Positions 1-4,984 of a DNA stretch of 5,121 nt are shown piece by piece. Both the position numbers and the translations under genes were made by a program. The stretch spans positions 1 through 5,121 of the forward strand of contig JAIRLF010000295.1 of NCBI GenBank assembly GCA_031259655.1. The letters run 5' to 3'. The stretch comes from Prevotellaceae bacterium. Lineage in GTDB: Bacteria > Bacteroidota > Bacteroidia > Bacteroidales > UBA932. Each line of letters begins with the position of its first letter. Position 1 is the stretch's first letter. The notes beneath the pieces were generated by a model. That model saw only the letters and a program-made list of their open reading frames with translations. It had not been told where the DNA came from and did not search any database.

Positions 1-19
1 GACAGACAAGATTTTTCTA

Positions 20-27
20 TACCTTTG
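20..27 (+). promoter_or_regulatory. Bacteroidota -7 promoter box (TACCTTTG) of the toxin-antitoxin pair
   Basis: TACCTTTG matches the Bacteroidota -7 consensus TAnnTTTG exactly and lies 21 bases before the ATG at 49. The matching -33 TTTG element would fall at or before the left edge of the window and cannot be seen. The box decides the start of the next gene: an in-frame TTG at 25 lies inside it, so it would not be in the transcript. The same eight bases form the -7 box of the metal operon on the other strand. Confidence 0.6.
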
Positions 28-48
28 GAAATAAAAAAAGTTATAGTT

Positions 49-378
49 ATGAGTACAAAGGTTGTATTATCAAAGGATTACGTTAAAGAAATTGTTGACG
101 ATTATACTGAAATCGTGTCTCATGTGAATGAAATTATTGGGCAAACGGGGTATAAAGGAAAGGTTATTGCTGAAAAATTGGGTATTCCTGAATCTTCATT
201 CTACCAAAAGAAACGTAAAAAATCTTTCTCTCTAAAAGAAATGCAGCAAATTGTTGAACTAATGGATGAAGAAGAAGATGATGATGATGAAATTGAAGAT
301 GAATACTTTAAAAAAGTATACGAGGAACGTAAAGATGGAGAGAATATAGATTTCGAAGATTTGTTAAAAATGATATGA
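49..378 (+). CDS. Helix-turn-helix antitoxin-like protein of a type II toxin-antitoxin pair
   Basis: This 109-residue protein is probably the antitoxin and autorepressor of the toxin encoded one base downstream. Residues about 36-58 (KVIAEKLGIPESSFYQKKRK) read as a helix-turn-helix: a hydrophobic first helix, a G-I-P turn and a basic recognition helix. A strongly acidic low-complexity run follows (about 73-86, encoded by repeated GAA/GAT codons), then a C-terminal amphipathic stretch ending FEDLLKMI. Such a tail commonly wraps and neutralises a basic RelE/ParE toxin. The ATG at 49 is preferred to the upstream TTG at 25 because the TTG sits inside the -7 promoter box. No clear Shine-Dalgarno site is visible, as is usual in this phylum. 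The gene is visibly more AT-rich than the metal operon, which fits a mobile module. The family assignment rests on architecture and gene order. A plain DNA-binding regulator is the alternative. Confidence 0.75.
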   Translation: MSTKVVLSKDYVKEIVDDYTEIVSHVNEIIGQTGYKGKVIAEKLGIPESSFYQKKRKKSFSLKEMQQIVELMDEEEDDDDEIEDEYFKKVYEERKDGENIDFEDLLKMI

Positions 379-379
379 A

Positions 380-631
380 ATGAAATTAAAATCGCGCAAA
401 GAGGTTGCTAAAGATTTCGAAAAAATACCCAATGAAGATAAACAGAGAATTGTAACTGAATTGAAAAAATTGAGGGCAGCACAAACTTTGTCGGAATCTC
501 ATCTGAAAAAAATAAAAGGTGTCGACAATCAATTCAGATTGCGCGTCGGAACTTACAGAATAATCATGGAATCTTTTTCATGCTCTGCGATGTCTGTCAG
601 TATATCATTTATTGACTTATCCCAAGGATAA
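380..631 (+). CDS. RelE/ParE-like toxin, C-terminus probably frameshifted
   Basis: The 83-residue product resembles small RelE/ParE-superfamily toxins, which are mRNA interferases or gyrase inhibitors. The N-terminal helices (AKDFEKIPNEDKQRIVTELKKL, residues about 10-31) are followed by the family-typical strand pattern LKKIKG...FRLRVGTYRIIME (about 42-64). The start lies one base after the antitoxin stop, so translation is probably coupled. After residue 64 the frame becomes Ser-rich and ends SFIDLSQG, unlike the family. The +1 frame there gives SVYHLLTYPKDKLYTD and stops at 647. That resembles a genuine RelE end (hydrophobic strand, then K-D-x-x-Y), for a total of about 88 residues. One extra base, for example in the T5 run at 574-578, would explain it. 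The gene is therefore either an inactivated toxin or a sequencing error. Which RelE/ParE subgroup it belongs to, and hence its target, cannot be told from sequence alone. Confidence 0.75.
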   Translation: MKLKSRKEVAKDFEKIPNEDKQRIVTELKKLRAAQTLSESHLKKIKGVDNQFRLRVGTYRIIMESFSCSAMSVSISFIDLSQG

Positions 632-656
632 ACTTTATACCGACTAATCATAACAA

Positions 657-694
657 AACCACCCTCTTCTCAGTAGAAAAGGGTGGTTGTTTTT
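657..694. terminator. Rho-independent terminator, probably bidirectional
   Basis: The arms 657-670 and 675-688 pair as AACCACCCT with AGGGTGGTT, then one C/A mismatch, then four more pairs closing on a CAGT loop. On the + strand the stem is followed by TGTTTTT (688-694). On the - strand it is followed by TTTTGTTA (658 down to 651). It lies between the convergent toxin-antitoxin and metal operons and probably serves both. Confidence 0.88.
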
Positions 695-728
695 ACGATG
701 ATATTTGCATTGTTATCACCTGAGTACA

Positions 729-1217
729 TCAATCGTTGTGCTCGTCCTCCTCGTGTTCATGTTCTTCGCCCTCGTGGCTTAATTCGATATCGACAGCGAT
801 ATACGATTCATTTCCGGCGGCGTCCGTACAGTACACCATCAGATGATAATGTCCCGGAGTTGCATTTTCCGGTATCACGATTTCGTGATGGTGAATGGAG
901 GTATTTTTTCCGGATATAGTCCACGATTTTTCGAACTCGAAATCGACGGTTTCGGTTTCGCCTTTTGTAACGGCGTGAGAATGTCCGTCGAAATTCGGAT
1001 GGATATTGACTTTGTAGGAAGCCAACATCTTATCATCCTCAAATTCCGCCTCGAAATGCACATCGGCGCCGATTTTCAGGACATCGTCCTCTTCGGGTTC
1101 AATCAGTTTGATAACCGGTTTTGTTGTGTCGCTTTCCTCGTTTTTATCACATCCTGTGAACGTGAGGAAAGATATTGCCGTCAGGCAGATAATAGAAAAT
1201 TTTATTATTGTTTTCAT
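729..1217 (-). CDS. His-rich DUF4625-like lipoprotein
   Basis: This 162-residue predicted lipoprotein has a hydrophobic signal (residues about 5-20) and lipobox FTGC with the acylated Cys at 23. The mature part starts with a Thr/Pro linker (TTKPVIKLIEP) and a beta-sandwich-like domain. Its histidine clusters are NIHPNFDGHSH (71-81), a HHH triplet (109-111) and PGHYH (121-125), followed by TDAAGNES, an Ig-like ending. This pattern fits the Bacteroidota DUF4625 family. A tail rich in His and Glu (HEGEEHEHEEDEH, 148-160) suggests divalent metal binding. It probably sits on the cell envelope and passes metal to, or captures it for, the TonB receptor encoded just upstream. The two genes overlap by four bases (ATGA on the - strand), which implies translational coupling. 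Its biochemical function is not established from sequence; metal capture is inferred from the histidines and the neighbours. Confidence 0.9.
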   Translation of the reverse strand: MKTIIKFSIICLTAISFLTFTGCDKNEESDTTKPVIKLIEPEEDDVLKIGADVHFEAEFEDDKMLASYKVNIHPNFDGHSHAVTKGETETVDFEFEKSWTISGKNTSIHHHEIVIPENATPGHYHLMVYCTDAAGNESYIAVDIELSHEGEEHEHEEDEHND

Positions 1218-3382
1218 TGTAATTTTACTTTTAATTTATTTATAAATGGTATTTTAATCAATAACAGAAAATTTCGTCCCGGTTCGGGGATTTCGACTTT
1301 CCTGTAAAAACTTAGATGATTGTAATATTTAGTATTCAATACATTTTGAAGCGAAAATGTTATATCCACATTCGTAACCATCAACGGGATTTCGAAGGTG
1401 GCGCCCAAGTGCAGAAGATTGACGCCGTGTGTAATATCTTCGTTTTTTGCCACACGGTTTTGCGTCGCCACGCTTTGCAGTTCGACATTAAATTGAACGA
1501 TTTTATGTCTCCACGTCAATCGGTTACGCATCGAAGCCGGGGGCGAAAAACTCAAGGGAGTATATTCGTCCGTATTATACGTATATACATATTCGCCTGT
1601 AATTTGGTAAGTGAAATTGCGAAAGAAATCCAATCGCAAATCAGCTTCCATTCCGGTAAAAATCGCTTCGACGCCGGTGTAGCGGTAAATTTGTCCCGCA
1701 TGAGGCAATACCGACCATTCGCCTGTGGGTTTCAAGTAGATATACTTGTCGTACCAACTGAAGAAAGGGCTTGTTGTAAACGCGATATTGCGATATTGGC
1801 AAGAATACGATGCGTCGAATTGCCATCCCCGTTCGGAGAGAAGCGAAGCATTACCCTGTTCATGACGAAAAGCGCCATGATGTACTCCGTTTGATGCGAG
1901 CTCATTAGCTCCGGGCAAACGAAAACTGCGTCCAAGATTTACTTTCAGTTGATGCGATTTGTCGGGTATCCAAACAAAACCCAGCGAGCCGGAAACATCG
2001 CCGAAATGACGGTTTACAGCGCGACTTCGCCATTTATACGCCTCGACAAGTTCGTCGGCATAATTCCGGCGGCGAAGATATTCTTCCAGATAAACGTCAT
2101 GCGAAGCCTCGATATCCATTTTCCCGTAATCGTAACGCAGTCCTCCGCTGAGCGAAAATCTGTCGTTCGGACGGAAAACGCTCAACCAAAGCGCTCCCGC
2201 CGTGAATCGTTCATATTCGGGTAACAAAAACGAGTAACCGCCGACGCTGTTCCGCTGGCGCTGAACATCAAAGCCAAAAGTATGCTTCCATTGTGAGGAG
2301 TAAATCAAGTCCGCTTTTAACGACGAATTGAATGTATTTAACGAAAAATCAAGTTCTTTGTCAGGATTGGTTTCGGGGACAGGCTGATTGCCGTAATGAG
2401 TATGGAACGAACTCCATTCCTCCCTGTGATTATTCTGAAATCCGGCGTCTATACATACGCTCAACATGTTTCGCGTATATTGCTGACGCGTACTTATTTT
2501 CAGATGATTAACCCGGCTGTACGGCAAATCGATATTACGGCTGTCGCCGTCGTCCTGCAATCGCGAGGCGTCGGGAATACCATGCGCTCCCGCAAAAAAA
2601 CCGACTTTTTGATACGCGTTGCCGACCGCATAATTGGCGTAATATCTGCCCTTCCGATATTCGGAAAACAATCCGGCATTACGTTCAAAACCTGCGGTAT
2701 TTTTCAACCTGCGATTATGAACAGGCAGCTTTTGAGTAAGATACACTATCGTGTCCGCCGGAATCCGGTAGTCGGCAAAATGCTGTTCGGAAAACCGCAA
2801 TTTGACATGCCACGAGTTTATCTTCACGCCCGACATCACCGAGCCGCCCAAAGTTCCGTTCACCGATTTCCCAAGCAGGGCAAGTTCCCCGTAAACCATA
2901 TTATCCGATGGCGCGGGAAGTTGCGAGAGTTCAATCACTCCGCCCATTGCATCGCTGCCATAGAGAAGCGACGAAGGTCCTTTGCGGACAGTAACGCGTT
3001 CGACGCCAAAAGCGTCAATTTCGAGACCATGGTCGGCGCCCCATTGCTGACCTTCCTGTTTTATCCCGTTTTCGGTTACGGCGATACGGTTAAATCCCAT
3101 GCCTCGAATCATCGGTTTCGAAAATCCCGAACCTATATCCATCGAATGGATGCCCGGTATATACTCTAAAGTTTGCATAAAATTGCCCGTAAAATGGTCG
3201 TACATAAAACTTTTATCGACAATATCAACCGGCAAAGCCGACTGGCGGACGATATTATTCCTGTACGAATCGCTCACTGTAACCTCGTTCAATATCTCGA
3301 TTTTCAGCGAATCGGTTTCCTGCGCCGACAAAGGCAATGTATATGCAAATATCAGTATAACCGCAATATACTTGATATACAT
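1214..3382 (-). CDS. TonB-dependent outer-membrane receptor, probably for a transition metal
   Basis: This 722-residue TonB-dependent receptor would import a scarce ligand across the outer membrane using TonB energy. A signal peptide (1-20, cleavage near LSAQ) precedes a possible TonB box, EVTVSD (33-38). The plug domain spans about 45-152 and shows IRGMGFNRIAVTENGIKQEG and VERVTVRKGPSSLLYGSDAMGG. The rest is a beta-barrel with FRLPGANELASNGVHHG (487-503) and the terminal strand LQNVLNTKYYNHL...PGRNFLLLIKIPF. No N-terminal carboxypeptidase-like domain is present, unlike SusC-type glycan receptors. Possible ligand-contact loops carry His (FHTHYG at 326-331; HHGAFRH at 501-507). Nine residues (INKLKVKLQ) extend past the aromatic residue that usually ends the barrel. 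The preceding Fur-family gene and the following His-rich lipoprotein point to zinc or another metal. A siderophore or haem ligand remains possible. Confidence 0.95.
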   Translation of the reverse strand: MYIKYIAVILIFAYTLPLSAQETDSLKIEILNEVTVSDSYRNNIVRQSALPVDIVDKSFMYDHFTGNFMQTLEYIPGIHSMDIGSGFSKPMIRGMGFNRIAVTENGIKQEGQQWGADHGLEIDAFGVERVTVRKGPSSLLYGSDAMGGVIELSQLPAPSDNMVYGELALLGKSVNGTLGGSVMSGVKINSWHVKLRFSEQHFADYRIPADTIVYLTQKLPVHNRRLKNTAGFERNAGLFSEYRKGRYYANYAVGNAYQKVGFFAGAHGIPDASRLQDDGDSRNIDLPYSRVNHLKISTRQQYTRNMLSVCIDAGFQNNHREEWSSFHTHYGNQPVPETNPDKELDFSLNTFNSSLKADLIYSSQWKHTFGFDVQRQRNSVGGYSFLLPEYERFTAGALWLSVFRPNDRFSLSGGLRYDYGKMDIEASHDVYLEEYLRRRNYADELVEAYKWRSRAVNRHFGDVSGSLGFVWIPDKSHQLKVNLGRSFRLPGANELASNGVHHGAFRHEQGNASLLSERGWQFDASYSCQYRNIAFTTSPFFSWYDKYIYLKPTGEWSVLPHAGQIYRYTGVEAIFTGMEADLRLDFFRNFTYQITGEYVYTYNTDEYTPLSFSPPASMRNRLTWRHKIVQFNVELQSVATQNRVAKNEDITHGVNLLHLGATFEIPLMVTNVDITFSLQNVLNTKYYNHLSFYRKVEIPEPGRNFLLLIKIPFINKLKVKLQ

Positions 3383-3403
3383 GCTTAAAATATTGTTTTT
3401 GTT

Positions 3404-3417
3404 ATAAATACATTTAT
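3404..3417 (-). promoter_or_regulatory. AT-rich palindrome upstream of the receptor gene
   Basis: ATAAAT and ATTTAT form a perfect six-base inverted repeat around a two-base centre. It lies 22 bases upstream of the receptor start codon. Its position would suit a repressor site for internal regulation of the receptor gene. Six-base AT palindromes are common by chance in AT-rich spacers, and no second copy was seen at the operon promoter. Confidence 0.25.
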
Positions 3418-3421
3418 CGTT

Positions 3422-3454
3422 CGAGGATACGGAAATCTTCGTTTCCCATCCCCG
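3422..3454 (-). other. Intercistronic RNA hairpin between the Cys/His gene and the receptor gene
   Basis: Read on the - strand, the arm CGGGGATGGGAAA pairs with TTTCCGTATCCTCG in 13 pairs (two of them G-U) with one bulged G and a six-base loop CGAAGA. It starts directly after the stop codon of the upstream gene. Both wobble positions become A-C mismatches on the + strand, so the fold suits only the transcript of this operon. No T-run follows, so it is not a standard terminator. It may be an RNA processing or stabilising element that sets receptor expression relative to the regulator, or a weak attenuator. Confidence 0.55.
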
Positions 3455-3802
3455 TTAAAGACGGATTCTATGCGCCGAGGGCGGCGCGCGCAGCATGTAA
3501 TTGTAAGTAACGGATGAACTTATATGTTCACTGTATGTGTACTGTTTCGAATAAATTGTTTCTATTGCACTGAAAAAGCAGGTCGAGTCCGTTTCCGTAA
3601 ATGGAAATACAACAAATTGACAAATCGCGCAAGCCTCGCAATCGTGATGCGCGCAATTGTTGTCGTTTTCGTGTTCACAATCAATATCATGGATACAAAG
3701 GCATTGACAGATATGAATGCTTTTAGCCGCCGGAGGTAATGCAAACAGCAGCAAAAGCGCACATCCCGTCAATATTTTACCGTTGAGCCTTCTATTGTTC
3801 AT
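3455..3802 (-). CDS. Small exported Cys/His-rich protein, putative metal binding
   Basis: This 115-residue protein has a basic N-terminus (MNNRRLNGK), a hydrophobic core (GCALLLLFALPPAA) and a likely signal-peptidase site near residue 27. The mature part is crowded with Cys and His: HICQCLCIHDIDCEHE (30-45), NCAHHDCEACAICQF (49-63) and a downstream Cys at 75. The C-terminal LRAPPSAHR resembles the conserved end of small exported Bacteroidota proteins carrying a C-x-x-C-Q-F motif, often encoded beside metal receptors. I recognise the type but not a characterised family. The start chosen is the ATG at 3802, which overlaps the regulator's stop by 11 bases; a farther in-frame ATG at 3862 would put 20 residues before the signal peptide. 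It may buffer or deliver a metal in the periplasm. Disulfide-bonded rather than metal-loaded cysteines are the alternative. Confidence 0.8.
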   Translation of the reverse strand: MNNRRLNGKILTGCALLLLFALPPAAKSIHICQCLCIHDIDCEHENDNNCAHHDCEACAICQFVVFPFTETDSTCFFSAIETIYSKQYTYSEHISSSVTYNYMLRAPPSAHRIRL

Positions 3803-4199
3803 GATTCGCGATTTCGTTAAAACAGTCCGGACAATGTCCCGAAACAAGGCAATATGCGTCAATCATTTTGTATCCCAAAGGCAGCGACGGAACTACAAGC
3901 GGTTCGTCGATACACAAAACCGTTTGGCACTTGACGCAACGAAAATGAAGATGGCTGTCGTTATGATTTCCTGTTTGGCAATGCCGGCACAGAGCATAAT
4001 AGGTCTTGCCGTTTTCTCCTGCGATTTTATGCACTATACCATCCTCGCAAAATCCCTGCAAAATACGGTAAACAGTTGCTTTATCCATTTTTCCCGACAA
4101 ATGTTTCTCGAAATCTTCGTAGCATAAAGCCGAAGATGCATCCGATAAAATTGTCTTTATCAACTGTTTTGTCTTTGTATTCCGTTTTCGTTTATCCAT
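3792..4199 (-). CDS. Fur-family metal-responsive transcriptional repressor (Zur/Fur-like)
   Basis: The 135-residue protein has the Fur-family layout: an N-terminal winged helix with recognition region KMDKATVYRILQGFCEDGIVHKI (37-59), then a dimerisation and metal-binding domain. CVKC (88-91) and CPDC (123-126) are the usual structural-zinc CxxC pairs. Histidines in HNDSHLHF (79-86) are placed as regulatory metal ligands. An extra pair, CRHC (71-74), and C96 enlarge the Cys content; I recall a similar arrangement in a Bacteroidota Fur subgroup. LPLGYKMIDAYCLVSGHC matches the family's C-terminal strands. The start is the ATG at 4199, 24 bases past the -7 box; a TTG at 4211 is in frame but less likely. 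The N-terminus is shorter than in E. coli Fur. As the first gene of the operon it probably represses itself and the uptake genes when metal is plentiful. Zinc is favoured over iron only from context. Confidence 0.93.
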   Translation of the reverse strand: MDKRKRNTKTKQLIKTILSDASSALCYEDFEKHLSGKMDKATVYRILQGFCEDGIVHKIAGENGKTYYALCRHCQTGNHNDSHLHFRCVKCQTVLCIDEPLVVPSLPLGYKMIDAYCLVSGHCPDCFNEIANHEQ

Positions 4200-4222
4200 G
4201 ATATAGACCAAAATTAATGCGA

Positions 4223-4252
4223 CAAAGGTACAATAATAATTCGGATAACAAA
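4223..4252 (-). promoter_or_regulatory. Promoter of the metal-acquisition operon
   Basis: On the - strand, TTTG (4252-4249) is followed after 18 bases by TACCTTTG (4230-4223). These match the Bacteroidota -33 TTTG and -7 TAnnTTTG elements. Transcription would begin near 4215, leaving a leader of under 20 bases before the regulator's ATG. No clean Fur/Zur-type palindrome was found across these boxes. Confidence 0.7.
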
Positions 4253-4283
4253 TTTTAACCGGTAGAATATAGCGGAGAGAATC

Positions 4284-4403
4284 ATGAAATGGTCTGATTC
4301 CGGCGCTAAAACTGTCTTATTATTAAGATGTTTTAATGAAACTGACGGTAAATGGATACAGTTTTGGAATAAAGTTATGAGATATGGAACGTACATTAAA
4401 TAA
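4284..4403 (+). pseudogene. Relic of a transposase C-terminus
   Basis: A short open frame encodes 39 residues beginning MKWSDSGAKTVLLLRCF and ending KWIQFWNKVMRYGTYIK, followed by a stop at 4401-4403. The pattern W-S-x-x-G-A-x-x-[VI]-L-x-L-R, then about ten residues, then W-x-x-F-W resembles the C-terminal end of ISKra4-type and related insertion-sequence transposases. The frame is closed upstream by TAG at 4263-4265, so only the tail of a gene remains. No terminal inverted repeats or target duplication were found. The ATG is probably an ordinary internal codon. The similarity is from memory and should be treated as tentative; a true small peptide or a chance frame is the alternative. Confidence 0.45.
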
Positions 4404-4422
4404 ATAAAAATTATACCCGTTG

Positions 4423-4462
4423 AACATTGAGAGTGAATGTTACTTTGTTGTTAACAGTAACA
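4423..4462. repeat. Two overlapping inverted repeats in the intergenic region
   Basis: AACATT (4423-4428) and AATGTT (4436-4441) flank a seven-base spacer. TGTTACT (4438-4444) and AGTAACA (4456-4462) flank an eleven-base spacer, and the two repeats share four bases. A weak promoter-like pair, GTTG (4419-4422) with TTACTTTG (4440-4447), spans the first repeat, so these could be operator sites or a hairpin in a leader of the rightward genes. The sequence between here and 4550 shows nothing else I can name. Confidence 0.35.
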
Positions 4463-4550
4463 CGACATTTGCCGAACATGTTTTTATAGATTTTCTCAGA
4501 TAATTTTTCATTCTCAAGTTACCCAATTTTCCATTTTTATGACTTTATTT

Positions 4551-4579
4551 TTTGAATTTAAAAATCTTTAATATTATTG
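4551..4579 (+). promoter_or_regulatory. Candidate promoter of the rightward pair (4601 gene and glycosyltransferase)
   Basis: TTTG (4551-4554) and, after 17 bases, TATTATTG (4572-4579) match the -33 and -7 consensus with one mismatch in the latter. The -7 box ends 21 bases before the ATG at 4601. The area is very AT-rich, so a chance match is possible. Confidence 0.4.
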
Positions 4580-4600
4580 CATTAAAAATATAAACAGTAT

Positions 4601-4984
4601 ATGGGTACTAAGAAATTGACAGACAACAAGAAAACGAAGGCAACGCCTTCTAAAAACACTCAAAAACCGGCAATTAAGCCTCCGACAGGCAAGAAAAAAC
4701 TGGTTGTTAGCTACAAAAATCTTTCTCCGGAATTAGTAGCTTTGCTCAAAGAAACTTATCCGAAAGGATACTCCGATTACCTTATCAAAGTGAATAAAGG
4801 CAACGGAGAATTTTTCTACGCAATCACATTGGACACGGAGTCCGCGGATTATCTCGTTAAGGTAGATGTTAAGATTGATTCCGAAATCGAAGAAGTCGAA
4901 AGAGCCTTGTTCGAACAGCACGATGACAGTGATTTTTCGGATGATAACGCCGAGCCGTTTATCGACGAAGGAGACGATGAGTAA
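4601..4984 (+). CDS. Conserved-looking protein with basic N-terminal and acidic C-terminal tails
   Basis: The product has 127 residues and no signal peptide or membrane segment, so it is probably cytoplasmic. Residues 1-33 are a low-complexity tail rich in Lys, Thr, Asn and Pro. A folded core spans about 34-97, with LVVSYKNLSPELVALLKETY, then GYSDYLIKVNKGNGEFFYAITL and DYLVKVDVKID, suggesting a small alpha/beta unit of a helix and several strands. The end (from about 96) is strongly acidic (EEVERALFEQHDDSDFSDDNAEPF...). The sequence resembles an uncharacterised protein I recall from Bacteroidales genomes, but I cannot name a domain or function. Its stop codon is immediately followed by the ATG of a glycosyltransferase, so the two are probably cotranscribed. 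The charge-segregated tails suggest interaction with nucleic acid or protein, but this is conjecture. No Shine-Dalgarno site precedes the ATG. Confidence 0.85.
   Translation: MGTKKLTDNKKTKATPSKNTQKPAIKPPTGKKKLVVSYKNLSPELVALLKETYPKGYSDYLIKVNKGNGEFFYAITLDTESADYLVKVDVKIDSEIEEVERALFEQHDDSDFSDDNAEPFIDEGDDE

Noticed and set aside
25..48. TTG start adding eight residues to the antitoxin-like protein
   Set aside because: The TTG lies within the TACCTTTG promoter box, upstream of any transcript start that the box would give.
271..300. GAA/GAT trinucleotide run as a possible phase-variable repeat
   Set aside because: The repeat unit is a codon, so length change would not shift the frame, and it simply encodes the acidic tail of the antitoxin.
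1316..1894. A 192-codon + strand open frame opposite the receptor C-terminal half
   Set aside because: It is a shadow of the receptor barrel codons, with no promoter, family pattern or sensible protein composition.
2396..3169. A 257-codon open frame on the + strand inside the receptor gene
   Set aside because: It is antisense to a clear TonB-receptor coding sequence and its product shows no recognisable domain. Long antisense frames are expected over this codon usage.
4200..4260. Classical Fur/Zur palindrome at the operon promoter
   Set aside because: The AT-rich sequence offers partial matches such as ATAATAATT, but no convincing inverted repeat could be aligned, so no operator is called.
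4214..4396. A 60-codon - strand open frame upstream of the Fur-family gene
   Set aside because: It runs through the operon promoter boxes and opposite the transposase-like relic, and its product has no recognisable features.
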